A stretch of 6,109 nt of DNA from Sphingomonadales bacterium (GCA_025360285.1 JANYCM010000399.1:1-6109); one strand, 5' to 3'; counted from the first letter of the stretch, positions 1-5,961 are shown. Notes: generated by a model not told the origin, from the sequence alone. Program-made: numbers and translations.

Positions 1-311
1 TCCGCCGCCGGCTTGATCGCCGGCACCGTGCCGACCACCGGCACATCCAGCGCCGCCCGCACCGGCGCCAGCGCGATCGTCGAGGCGGTATTGCAGGCAA
101 TCACCACCAGCCGTGGCCGATACCGCTCAACCAGCCGTCCGAGCAACGCCGGCACCCGCCCGGCAATCTCGGCCTCGGTCTTGGTGCCATAGGGAAAGCC
201 GGCATTGTCAGCGGCATAGACGATCGGCAGGCCCGGCAACAGGGCACGGATCGGCCCGAGCACCGACAGGCCACCGACGCCGGAATCGAAGACGAGGAGG
301 GGGGCCGTCAT
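1..311 (-). CDS. murI: Glutamate racemase, N-terminal part (runs off the left edge)
   Basis: Cytoplasmic enzyme interconverting L- and D-glutamate, supplying D-Glu for peptidoglycan precursors; cofactor-independent, using two cysteines as acid/base. The visible 103 codons carry the family's N-terminal signatures: DSGVGGLSV (residues 9-17, with the catalytic-site Asp-Ser), ADNAGFPYG (34-42, the substrate-pocket loop) and ACNTAST (72-78, including the first catalytic cysteine, C73). The second cysteine would lie in the missing C-terminal part. The ATG at 311 gives the expected short run before DSGVGG, and no upstream start fits better. The gene lies 9 bp downstream of vapC on the same strand, so it may be partly co-transcribed with the toxin-antitoxin pair. 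Its GC is high, unlike vapC. Identification is firm; whether the gene is intact beyond the window is unknown. Confidence 0.95.
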   Translation of the reverse strand, partial: MTAPLLVFDSGVGGLSVLGPIRALLPGLPIVYAADNAGFPYGTKTEAEIAGRVPALLGRLVERYRPRLVVIACNTASTIALAPVRAALDVPVVGTVPAIKPAA

Positions 312-320
312 GCGCGCCGA

Positions 321-752
321 TCAGCCCTGGTAGCCAGACAGCAACCGAACCTGCGGCCAGATTTGACGCGCCTTGTCGGCAAATCTGACATCACAGGTCG
401 CAAGTTCGGCATCAAGTTCCATCGCCAGGCCAAGATAGACACAGTCATAGATCTGGTGGCCCAATTCCAGCGCCAGCCGCCCGGCGGCAAACAGCCGCGC
501 CTGCGTCATCCTTTCGGCCTGGAGGGCATGACTTGACCAGACGGCCCGCCATTTTTCCAGCGCCGTCAACGCATCCGGCCCCAATGTCTTGTCTTCATTG
601 CCGCGTCTGACAATTGCTGAGGCGACTTCGACGAATAACAGATCAGGTCCCCATAGTTCGGCGCTGCGTGCGGCCAGAAAAGCCAATGCAGCGGGGCTGT
701 CGGCCTCCCAAAGCACCCATTTTGCCGCCAGGCTTGCATCAACAACGATCAT
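321..752 (-). CDS. vapC: VapC-type PIN-domain ribonuclease toxin
   Basis: Toxin of a type II toxin-antitoxin pair; PIN-domain proteins are Mg-dependent ribonucleases, in VapC usually cutting tRNA or rRNA. The 143-residue product has the usual length and all four acidic PIN positions: D5 (in MIVVDASLAAKWVL), E42 (in LLFVEVASAI), D103 (in IYDCVYLGLAMEL) and D121 (in LATCDVRFADKA). The toxin therefore looks catalytically intact. The frame is open further upstream to 818, but that extension overlaps the antitoxin and adds 22 residues unlike the family; the ATG at 752 starts exactly at the conserved beta strand. It follows the vapB stop by 10 bp with no strong Shine-Dalgarno, consistent with lower toxin translation. 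The C-terminus is followed after 9 bp by murI. The RNA target cannot be inferred. GC is lower than in murI, suggesting acquisition. Confidence 0.93.
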   Translation of the reverse strand: MIVVDASLAAKWVLWEADSPAALAFLAARSAELWGPDLLFVEVASAIVRRGNEDKTLGPDALTALEKWRAVWSSHALQAERMTQARLFAAGRLALELGHQIYDCVYLGLAMELDAELATCDVRFADKARQIWPQVRLLSGYQG

Positions 753-762
753 GCGGCGACGA

Positions 763-999
763 TCATTCGGCGTCGCGCTGCGCCCGGATAAGCGGCGTGC
801 TGTCGGGCAACATGCCATGTTTTCGCGTCATTTCGGCATGAAATGCCAGCAAATCACCGACAATATCACCGGGCACTGCCGCCTCGCTTTCAAGGATAAA
901 CCGCGCCTCAGCCTCCAGCGAGCGTTTGTTGACCCGGGCCTTTTCGCGCAGCCGCGCATAAACGGCATCATCAAGGCGGCGGATCGTGAGGGTTGCCAT
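763..999 (-). CDS. vapB: FitA/VapB-type ribbon-helix-helix antitoxin
   Basis: A 78-residue antitoxin partner of vapC, expected to bind operator DNA as a dimer and to block the PIN active site with its C-terminus. Residues 1-38 (start MATLTIRRLDDAVYARLREK, then NKRSLEAEARFIL) fit the FitA-like ribbon-helix-helix domain: a short beta strand with alternating T/I/R followed by two helices. The C-terminal tail contains DSTPLIRAQRD, resembling the DSx-LIRExRD toxin-binding tail common in this family. The ATG at 999 is chosen because the conserved strand begins there and a good Shine-Dalgarno (GGAAGGAAA) lies just upstream; the frame is open to 1053, but that part covers the promoter. The vapB stop is 10 bp before vapC. 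The FitA-like subfamily assignment is from motif memory; a generic VapB/Phd label would also be defensible. Confidence 0.9.
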   Translation of the reverse strand: MATLTIRRLDDAVYARLREKARVNKRSLEAEARFILESEAAVPGDIVGDLLAFHAEMTRKHGMLPDSTPLIRAQRDAE

Positions 1000-1019
1000 G
1001 GCGTTTCCTTCCATCCCTC

Positions 1020-1053
1020 TGCTAGCATAATGCCAGCATAGCACCAAGGGCAA
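1020..1053 (-). promoter_or_regulatory. vapBC promoter with paired operator half-sites
   Basis: Read on the minus strand, TTGCCC (plus 1048-1053) and TATGCT (plus 1024-1029) are 18 bp apart and make a plausible sigma-70 -35/-10 pair. The -35 abuts the stop codon of the DUF3429 gene at 1054. Inside it are two similar palindromic octamers, TGCTAGCA (1020-1027, perfect) and TGCCAGCA (1031-1038, one mismatch), 11 bp apart, and an outer TGCTA/TAGCA pair closing at 1039-1043. One-helical-turn spacing of near-identical sites is what two cooperating ribbon-helix-helix dimers would contact, so VapB autorepression is the likely function. The repeats are directly visible; promoter and operator roles are inferred. 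Confidence 0.65.
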
Positions 1054-1566
1054 CTAAACCGTCGTCGCCCCCACCCCCTCAGCAGCCTTTTGCACCATCC
1101 CCGCCATCACCATCAGGCCGAAGATCGCCGCCAGGGTCAGCATCCCGCGCAGCCGCGGGTACCAGGCCGGCAGGCCCCTGGCCGTCGCGTCCCAGACCAG
1201 ATGCACAGCCAGCAGGATCACCATCCCGGTCAATTGCCGCGCCGGGCTCAGCGGCACCAGCAAGGGCCCCAGCAGCAGCGCCAGCGCGGCGATGGTCGGC
1301 AGCATCGCCAGCGTGATGACGCCGACGCGCGGCACCGGCCGTGCCACCTCCAGACCCCAGCGCGCGCCGCCGAGGAAGGACAAGATCAGCGCCGCATAGG
1401 CAATTTCAACCACCGCCAGAAAGCCGGCATGCGCCGGGCTGCGCAGGGCCAGCAGCGGCGGCGCGATAAACGGGATCAGGCCGAGCAGGCCATAGACAAA
1501 TATACTGCGCGGTATCGGCGCGGATGACACGATGGGTTCCCCTGTTGCAACGGACAGGTGGTTCAT
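1054..1566 (-). CDS. DUF3429 family inner-membrane protein
   Basis: A 170-residue hydrophobic protein with about five predicted transmembrane segments (roughly residues 22-41, 48-67, 81-104, 112-125 and 142-158). The FLGGARWGL motif (64-72) after the second segment and the short aromatic/basic LPAWYPRLRG loop (132-141) match what I recall of the DUF3429 family of small proteobacterial membrane proteins. No biochemical function is established for that family. The frame continues upstream to 1683, but the added residues are an arginine- and proline-rich sequence overlapping the divergent hydrolase gene. The ATG at 1566 leaves a short polar tail before the first membrane segment and a 74-bp divergent intergenic gap. 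No strong ribosome binding site is visible there, so the start is moderately certain. Confidence 0.8.
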   Translation of the reverse strand: MNHLSVATGEPIVSSAPIPRSIFVYGLLGLIPFIAPPLLALRSPAHAGFLAVVEIAYAALILSFLGGARWGLEVARPVPRVGVITLAMLPTIAALALLLGPLLVPLSPARQLTGMVILLAVHLVWDATARGLPAWYPRLRGMLTLAAIFGLMVMAGMVQKAAEGVGATTV

Positions 1567-1585
1567 CGCCCGGTTATGCGCCGCC

Positions 1586-1613
1586 TTGCAACCCTGTGGA
1601 CCCGCGCTAGGCT
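1586..1613 (+). promoter_or_regulatory. Putative promoter of the hydrolase-plsC operon
   Basis: In the 74-bp gap between divergent starts, TTGCAA (1586-1591) and TAGGCT (1608-1613) are separated by 16 bp. A TTG-rich -35 with a TAGGCT-like -10 is plausible in GC-rich alphaproteobacteria. Transcription would begin near 1620, leaving a leader of about 20 nt that contains the AAGGA ribosome binding site at 1629-1633. Prediction only. Confidence 0.4.
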
Positions 1614-1640
1614 GCGGCAAAACAGGCCAAGGACGCCGTG

Positions 1641-2939
1641 ATGACCAAAACCCGCCCGCACAGCGCCGTCTTTTCGCCGACACCCGACAGCCATACCCAT
1701 GGCCCCGGCGCCATCGCAGCCGCCATCGCCAGCGACCCCGCCCGCCATGGCTGGATGGAGGGCGCGCCGCCGCCGGCCGACAGACTGGTGCGCATCAGCG
1801 ACGGCAGCGCCTGGGCGTTTCCGCAATTGCGCTGGAGCTTTTCCAACTTCCGCCGTCTGGTGCCGACCGCCGAGGTGGCGCGCGGCGCCGGCCCGGTGCG
1901 GACGCTTCCGGTCGCCCTGCGCGATGACATCGACGCGCTGACCTTTACCCCCCTGCCCAATAGCGGCTTTGCCGGCCCGATAAGCTGGGCCGATTCGCTG
2001 CTCGCCAATTTCACCGATGGCATATTGGTGCTCCACCGCGGCAGCATCGTTTACGAACGCTATTTTGGCGTCACCGGGCCGGCGACGCGCCACATGCTGA
2101 TGTCGGTGTCGAAATCCTTTGCCGGCACCATTGCGGCGATGCTGGTCGCTGAGGGCACGCTGGATGAGGACGCCCTTGTCGGCGCGCTGGTTCCGGAACT
2201 CGCCGCCAGCGGTTTCGGCGATGCAACGCTGCGCCAGGTGATGGATATGACAACGGCGCTGGCCTATTCGGAGGATTACACCAGCCCTACCGCCGATATC
2301 GTCAATCTTGTCACCGCCTGCGGCCTCAGCCCCGGCGATGAAAAGGGCGTGCGCGCCTATCTGCCGAGCATCGCCAAGGCCGGCACTCATGGCGCCGCCT
2401 TCACCTATCGCACCTGCAATACCGATGTGCTTGCCTGGATCCTGCATCGCACCACAGGCAAGTCCCTGACGACATTGGTCAGCGAATATTTCTGGCAAAA
2501 GCTGGGGATGGAGGAAGATGCCAGCTACACCATAGACAGCCATGGCAGCGAATTCGGCGGCGGCGGCATGAGCGCCACCCTGCGCGACCTTGCGCGCTTC
2601 GGCGAAATGCTGCGGCTCGGCGGTGCCATCGATGGCCAGCGCATCGTGCCGAAAGCCGTCATCGACGACATAGGCCGCGGCGGCGACCCGGCGAAATTCG
2701 CGCCGGCCGGTTACACCACCCTGCCGGGCTGGAGCTATCGCAACCAATGGTGGGTCAGCCACGATGCCCATGGTTGCTACACGGCGCGCGGCGTGCGCGG
2801 CCAGATGATCTGGGTTGATCCGGTTGCCGAAATGGTGATCACAAGGCTTGGGTCCCACCCGCTGGCCGGCAATGGCAATTTCGACCCGACCTCGCTGCCG
2901 GCATGGACGGCAGTAGCCGAGCACCTGATGCGCGGCTAA
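1641..2939 (+). CDS. Serine hydrolase of the beta-lactamase / NylB (6-aminohexanoate-dimer hydrolase) type
   Basis: A 432-residue member of the class C beta-lactamase/penicillin-binding fold (Pfam Beta-lactamase, PF00144), closest in motif style to 6-aminohexanoate-dimer hydrolase NylB and EstB-type esterases. Numbering from the ATG, the S-x-x-K nucleophile motif is SVSK at 155-158 within RHMLMSVSKSF. The catalytic tyrosine is likely Y256 in FTYRTCNTDVLAWIL, equivalent to NylB's Y-R-x-x-N region. GGGGMSATLRDLARFGEML (306-324) is the typical conserved helix after the active site, and RGVRGQMIWVDP (383-394) corresponds to the third strand/KTG position. No signal peptide or membrane segment is seen, so it is probably cytoplasmic. 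A GTG directly precedes the ATG; AAGGA at 1629-1633 gives 7 nt spacing to the ATG, which is preferred. The natural substrate (small amide, ester or peptide) cannot be told. It stops 11 bp before plsC, suggesting an operon. Confidence 0.9.
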   Translation: MTKTRPHSAVFSPTPDSHTHGPGAIAAAIASDPARHGWMEGAPPPADRLVRISDGSAWAFPQLRWSFSNFRRLVPTAEVARGAGPVRTLPVALRDDIDALTFTPLPNSGFAGPISWADSLLANFTDGILVLHRGSIVYERYFGVTGPATRHMLMSVSKSFAGTIAAMLVAEGTLDEDALVGALVPELAASGFGDATLRQVMDMTTALAYSEDYTSPTADIVNLVTACGLSPGDEKGVRAYLPSIAKAGTHGAAFTYRTCNTDVLAWILHRTTGKSLTTLVSEYFWQKLGMEEDASYTIDSHGSEFGGGGMSATLRDLARFGEMLRLGGAIDGQRIVPKAVIDDIGRGGDPAKFAPAGYTTLPGWSYRNQWWVSHDAHGCYTARGVRGQMIWVDPVAEMVITRLGSHPLAGNGNFDPTSLPAWTAVAEHLMRG

Positions 2940-2950
2940 AGCGGCTTTCG

Positions 2951-3724
2951 ATGAAATCGTTACGCATCGCGCTGGCCGATCCGGCCGGCACGCTCCGGCT
3001 GATCGCGCGGATGCTGTGGCTGTGCGGCGCGCTGGCGCTGTGCCTGCCGCTGCACGGCCTGTGGCGGGCGCTGGGCCGGCCGTCCCCCTGGGCGCGACAA
3101 TTCCTGTGGCACGCGGCGCGCGCCTGTGGCGTCAAGGTCAGCATCATCGGCACGCCATTGCCGGGCGATGTGTTTTATGTGGCGAACCATCTGTCGTGGA
3201 TCGACATTCCCATCCTTGGCGGCATCACCGGCACGGCATTCGTCAGCCAGGACAAGATCCGCGACTGGCCGATCGTCGGCTGGCTGGCGCAACTCAACCA
3301 CACAGTCTTTGTATCACGCACCGATCGCATGGCAGTGGATGCCCAGATCGCCGAACTGCGCGCCGCACTGGCCGAACGCCAGCCGGTGACGATTTTCCCC
3401 GAAGGCACCACGACCGACGGCCGCAGCCTGTTGCCGTTCAAGCCGCCGCTGTTCCAGGTGCTGCTGCCGCCGCCGCGCGCTCTCAAGATCCAGCCGGTGG
3501 TGCTGGATTTCGACGATGCCGGCAAATCGCTGGCCTGGGTGGGCGAGGAAACCGCCCCCGCCAACGCCTGGCGGGTGTTCCGCCGCAAGGGCAGTTTCCA
3601 GGTGCGGGCGCATTTCCTGGCGCCCTTTGATCCCGGCGACCACCCGCACCGCAAGGCAATCTCCGCCGAATCGCGACGCCGGATTGCCGAGGCGCTGTCG
3701 GCAACATTGGGCGGGACGGGGTAG
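2951..3724 (+). CDS. plsC: 1-acyl-sn-glycerol-3-phosphate acyltransferase (PlsC/LPLAT family)
   Basis: Membrane-associated acyltransferase that acylates lysophosphatidate at sn-2 to give phosphatidate, the precursor of phospholipids. The 257-residue product has an N-terminal hydrophobic anchor (about 18-40) and the LPLAT blocks in order: block I NHLSWID with catalytic H80 and D85 (H-x4-D), block II-like VFVSRTD (119-125), block III IFPEGTTTDG (148-157), then LPFK (161-164) and a QPVVLDF strand (181-187). The frame opens earlier, at 2903 inside the hydrolase gene; the ATG at 2951 is preferred because it gives a normal N-terminus and only 11 bp to the hydrolase stop. No strong ribosome binding site precedes it, so translation may depend on the upstream gene. 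Some PlsC paralogues make lyso-ornithine-lipid or other products, so the exact acceptor is not proven. Confidence 0.9.
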   Translation: MKSLRIALADPAGTLRLIARMLWLCGALALCLPLHGLWRALGRPSPWARQFLWHAARACGVKVSIIGTPLPGDVFYVANHLSWIDIPILGGITGTAFVSQDKIRDWPIVGWLAQLNHTVFVSRTDRMAVDAQIAELRAALAERQPVTIFPEGTTTDGRSLLPFKPPLFQVLLPPPRALKIQPVVLDFDDAGKSLAWVGEETAPANAWRVFRRKGSFQVRAHFLAPFDPGDHPHRKAISAESRRRIAEALSATLGGTG

Positions 3725-3725
3725 T

Positions 3726-3735
3726 GGGTCAGTTT
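3726..3735. repeat. Left copy of a 10-bp inverted repeat bracketing the low-GC block
   Basis: GGGTCAGTTT begins 2 bp after the plsC stop codon. Its exact reverse complement AAACTGACCC lies at 5989-5998, just beyond the higBA promoter. The match does not extend beyond 10 bp in either direction and no target-site duplication is visible outside. The ends are reminiscent of insertion-sequence termini, but no transposase lies between them. Confidence 0.5.
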
Positions 3736-3780
3736 GAAATCAGGGGGTGAAGCTCGATGCCAGCCGTGGCATAAGGGAGC

Positions 3781-4002
3781 ATGGCAAAAACACCTAAGCG
3801 GCCCCGCGACCCGAACCAGTTGGCGCACATGATTGCTCAGATTGCGACGGGGGAATCCGAAGATGCAGAGGCCAGCGCAACGGTGCGTCGCGCATCGAAG
3901 GGTGGCATGGTAGGCGGTCCCGCGCGAGCGAACGCACTAACGCCGGCGCAGCGTGCTGAGATTGCCAGTGTGGCGGCAAATGCTCGCTGGAAGAAGGGCT
4001 AG
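3781..4002 (+). CDS. Small basic KGG-type protein of unknown function
   Basis: A 73-residue protein starting MAKTPKRPRDPNQLAHMIAQ, followed by a variable acidic/Ala linker and a C-terminal SKGGMVGGPARANALTPAQ stretch (39-57) ending RAEIASVAANARWKKG. This layout is common among small hypothetical alphaproteobacterial proteins (sometimes labelled histone-H1-like or RNA-binding). The KGG...GG..RA..LTP.QR.EIA..AA.ARW pattern at residues 40-70 is the conserved part. Function is not established; a nucleic-acid-binding role is only suggested by charge. AAGGGAG (3773-3779) lies unusually close to the ATG, but the conserved N-terminus leaves no better start. Its TAG stop at 4000-4002 overlaps the stop of the convergent 156-aa gene by two bases within the palindrome CTAG, so the two transcripts must overlap. 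Confidence 0.75.
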   Translation: MAKTPKRPRDPNQLAHMIAQIATGESEDAEASATVRRASKGGMVGGPARANALTPAQRAEIASVAANARWKKG

Positions 4003-4469
4003 GCTGCTTTCTTGTCATCCCAATATCGCCGTTCCTCCACGTCATCCCGAAAGTCGAAAAGCATCGGGATAGGCGGCTGTTCGCTGTTCATGTCGTTGTA
4101 GGCCTCCACGTCCGTGGAGAGCTGCACACAGTCACCGACGATCTGCTCACGGCGCTGGATGAACGCTTTCTGCATGTGGTCGCGTGGAGCGTCATTCATC
4201 ATCGCCCAGAACGTATATTGAACCCCGCCCTTGGTGACGCGAACGGCATGGTTCACGCGATACCGCCGCCCCTGCGCGTCGGTCGCATACTCTTCACGAA
4301 GCGCAGTCGCCATGTCTTCGGCAAGCTTCGCCAATGGATCGACTTCAGGCGTCTGAATCATGCCGTGCAGAACGCCCCAATGGACTGCATCACGCGCCGT
4401 CGCCGGCACGCGACCATGCTTGGCTTCATAGTCATGCCAGACGCGCTGAAGCTGCTCTTTATAAGTCAT
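3999..4469 (-). CDS. Uncharacterised 156-residue protein, third gene of the higBA operon
   Basis: I do not recognise a characterised family. The protein is soluble and charged, with no signal peptide or membrane segment. The N-terminal part (about 1-63) looks helical: MTYKEQLQRVWHDYEAKHGR, then a TARDAVHWGVLHGMI segment and an LAKLAEDMATALREEYA helix. The middle (65-92) looks beta-rich, with DAQGRRYRVNHAVRV and a GGVQYTFWAMMNDAP stretch. The C-terminal helix (about 96-130) is followed by an acidic tail, DFRDDVEERRYWDDKKAA. It begins 13 bp after the higA-like gene, and its Shine-Dalgarno AAGGA overlaps that gene's TAA stop, so it is very probably co-translated with it. Composition matches higA and higB. 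It could be an accessory antitoxin, a chaperone, a protease substrate or an unrelated passenger; the sequence alone does not decide. Confidence 0.75.
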   Translation of the reverse strand: MTYKEQLQRVWHDYEAKHGRVPATARDAVHWGVLHGMIQTPEVDPLAKLAEDMATALREEYATDAQGRRYRVNHAVRVTKGGVQYTFWAMMNDAPRDHMQKAFIQRREQIVGDCVQLSTDVEAYNDMNSEQPPIPMLFDFRDDVEERRYWDDKKAA

Positions 4470-4479
4470 TGCGTTCTAA

Positions 4480-4484
4480 TCCTT
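4480..4484 (-). promoter_or_regulatory. Shine-Dalgarno of the 156-aa gene overlapping the higA stop
   Basis: On the minus strand AAGGA shares two bases with the TAA stop of the HigA-ImmA gene (plus 4483-4485) and lies 10 nt before the ATG at 4469. This arrangement implies translational coupling between the two genes. Confidence 0.65.
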
Positions 4485-5619
4485 AAAACGAAACGGGCGC
4501 AGGAACGCCCCAACCGTCAACGACACTGCCCGCAGTGACATGATGCCTGATCTTTACCTTGTATCGCGCAAGCCAATCATATCGCTCCATCTTCTTTTGA
4601 AGCTGACCAACAACAATTCCAGGGTGCCGCTGAATGCGGCGCGCAAACCCAAGCATGTCCTTTTCAGAAATATAAGGGAACTTGCGAATATAGAATGATT
4701 CCAAATCATCAGGAGGCACGCAAAAAGCAGCCGCTGCGGCATTTGCCTTCCGCTCGCTTTCGGGCAAATCGCTCGGAACAGCGGTAAGGCTGTCCTCCAA
4801 ATCAACATCAACACTTGCAGCCGAAAGCGGGCCGGTGCCGTCACGGTTGAGGACGTGTTCCAGCTCGTGCCGCAGGACAAACCAAAAATTATCGATGCGA
4901 TCCCAACGGAGGGACATGCCAACGACCGGAGAATCGTTCAGCCAAAAGCAAACGCCATCGATCTTGGCGTTTGGCAGCGTTTCGACCACCACATATCGAA
5001 TCCCGCAGTCGGCCAAGGCGCGCGGAATGTGGCGCGTTTCTTCCGGGTCAATAGCATAGCGCGGAAGATCGGCAATCAACGCCCGCAACTTTGTATCGGA
5101 ATACTCCGCGACATACATTTCGGAGGCGATCTGCTTTACACGATAAAGCCATGCCAGCTGAACGGGCGTTGTTTCGCTGTAATCGCTCTTCATTGCAGCA
5201 TGCGCTAGATACGGAATGTTCCCCACATCGTTGGCGCAAAAGAAGCGCATCATCTGGGCTTCAAGCAAGCCAATATCCGAGTCTTCAAGCCAGCCGCGCC
5301 GGATCATTTCCCGGACGGGATAGACATTCTGAAGCTGCGCACGGCGCGCAATTCCAGGGTCCGGCGCTTTGGCGTTCGACATTTCGTAAGCCTGCTGCAA
5401 GTTGGCGAAATACTCAGCAGAAACGTCAAATGCTTTGCCCAAAGCCTTAGCCATGTCGGGGCTGATGCCACGCTTGCCAGAAACGATCATGTTCACCGCC
5501 TGCTCGGGCGTTCCGAGGATGTAAGCCAAGTCGCGCTGCGACCACCCGCGCGCGTCCAATTCATCGCGAATGAACTCGCCGGGGTGGGGAACGTCGGTCA
5601 AACAAGTTGCAATGCTCAT
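4483..5619 (-). CDS. higA: HigA-type antitoxin fused to an ImmA/IrrE zinc metallopeptidase domain
   Basis: A 378-residue fusion, far longer than a classical HigA (about 100 residues). Residues 11-80 form a HigA-type XRE helix-turn-helix: the signature PHPGEFIRDELDARGWSQ (11-28) is followed by the helix-turn-helix core through AVNMIVSGKRGISPDMAKAL (41-60) and FDVSAEYFANLQ. Residues about 90-200 are a helical linker. Residues about 205-345 are an ImmA/IrrE-like peptidase with an intact zinc motif HELEH (H251, E252, H255) in FWFVLRHELEHVLN. A downstream ESERKAN (287-293) offers the third ligand region, and RHPGIVVGQLQ (331-341) is the family's usual C-terminal motif. Expected roles are operator binding, toxin neutralisation, and possibly signal-triggered cleavage of itself or a partner (inferred from ImmA/IrrE biology). 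The ATG at 5619 has a very strong ribosome binding site overlapping the higB stop. The C-terminal extension past 345 is of unknown purpose. Confidence 0.9.
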   Translation of the reverse strand: MSIATCLTDVPHPGEFIRDELDARGWSQRDLAYILGTPEQAVNMIVSGKRGISPDMAKALGKAFDVSAEYFANLQQAYEMSNAKAPDPGIARRAQLQNVYPVREMIRRGWLEDSDIGLLEAQMMRFFCANDVGNIPYLAHAAMKSDYSETTPVQLAWLYRVKQIASEMYVAEYSDTKLRALIADLPRYAIDPEETRHIPRALADCGIRYVVVETLPNAKIDGVCFWLNDSPVVGMSLRWDRIDNFWFVLRHELEHVLNRDGTGPLSAASVDVDLEDSLTAVPSDLPESERKANAAAAAFCVPPDDLESFYIRKFPYISEKDMLGFARRIQRHPGIVVGQLQKKMERYDWLARYKVKIRHHVTAGSVVDGWGVPAPVSF

Positions 5620-5624
5620 ATCAT

Positions 5625-5633
5625 CCCCTCCTC
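5625..5633 (-). promoter_or_regulatory. Strong Shine-Dalgarno of higA overlapping the higB stop
   Basis: On the minus strand GAGGAGGGG sits 5 nt before the higA ATG and overlaps the TGA stop of higB (plus 5632-5634). It is a near-ideal ribosome binding site. This would favour antitoxin over toxin synthesis from one mRNA and couple the two genes. Confidence 0.75.
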
Positions 5634-5928
5634 AATGCGTGTCGCCAATTTCGAGAATTAAAATTGTCGGCGGCGATTCATCATCGCGAAGTGCAAACAC
5701 AATTCGATATTGGTCGTTGATCCGAACAGAACGTTGACCTTCACGATCACCGTTCAATTTTTTGTAGCGCAGCCCAATCAAGTTTCTCAAATCCCGTTCA
5801 TCTTTGGCGGCCTCAAGCTGGATGAGCTTGCGCCGCGCTCCTCTGATGACCGAAAACGGAAGGCCCAAACGGTGGGCTTCGTCGGTGCAGATGCGTGCCA
5901 GGTCATCATTCGCGAACTCGATCCTCAT
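5632..5928 (-). CDS. higB: HigB/RelE-family mRNA interferase toxin
   Basis: A 98-residue toxin of the RelE/ParE superfamily, HigB branch; such proteins cleave mRNA at the ribosome. The core signature is visible as LRNLIGLRYKKLNGDREGQ (47-65) running into RSVRINDQYRIVFAL (66-80), closing with a strand and C-terminal histidine, ILILEIGDTH (89-98). This corresponds to the L-x-G-DR-GQ-SIRINDQWRI-F...D-H pattern of HigB. Length is normal and no frameshift is seen, so the toxin is probably intact. It is first in the operon, toxin before antitoxin, as is typical of higBA. The start at 5928 lies inside the operator repeat. No strong Shine-Dalgarno is present; GGTG within the putative -10 is the only weak candidate. 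GC is low compared with plsC. Confidence 0.9.
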   Translation of the reverse strand: MRIEFANDDLARICTDEAHRLGLPFSVIRGARRKLIQLEAAKDERDLRNLIGLRYKKLNGDREGQRSVRINDQYRIVFALRDDESPPTILILEIGDTH

Positions 5929-5961
5929 GCTGAATCACCCTACGGACCGCGATTCAGCATG
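5926..5961. promoter_or_regulatory. higBA operator: perfect 11-bp inverted repeat
   Basis: CATGCTGAATC (5926-5936) and GATTCAGCATG (5951-5961) are perfect reverse complements separated by 14 bp, so the arm centres are 25 bp apart. One arm contains the higB start codon (5926-5928 read on the minus strand); the other overlaps the putative -35 box. Placement and symmetry fit binding by a HigA helix-turn-helix dimer or pair of dimers that shuts off the promoter. The repeat is certain; the regulator assignment is inferred. Confidence 0.8.

Noticed and set aside
753..818. Upstream extension of vapC to an earlier ATG
   Set aside because: The extra 22 residues overlap the vapB end, are arginine-rich and unlike the PIN family; the conserved strand begins at the ATG at 752.
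1567..1683. Upstream extension of the DUF3429 gene
   Set aside because: It would overlap the hydrolase start and its promoter region and adds a low-complexity basic tail before the membrane segments.
1563..2924. A 453-codon open frame on the minus strand, antisense to the hydrolase
   Set aside because: Its translation is rich in Ala, Arg, His and Gly with no recognisable domain, while the plus-strand frame has a full set of serine-hydrolase motifs. High GC commonly leaves the opposite frame open.
2903..2950. Earlier plsC start inside the hydrolase gene
   Set aside because: The additional 16 residues are the out-of-frame reading of the hydrolase C-terminus and are not expected in PlsC; the ATG at 2951 is more natural, though a weak ribosome binding site leaves some doubt.
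3016..3630. 204-codon plus-strand frame within plsC
   Set aside because: It is an out-of-frame shadow of the acyltransferase, dominated by Arg, Ala and Gly, with no domain.
5926..5961. Inverted repeat as a rho-independent terminator
   Set aside because: No T run follows on either strand and it lies at the start, not the end, of a gene; an operator is the better reading.
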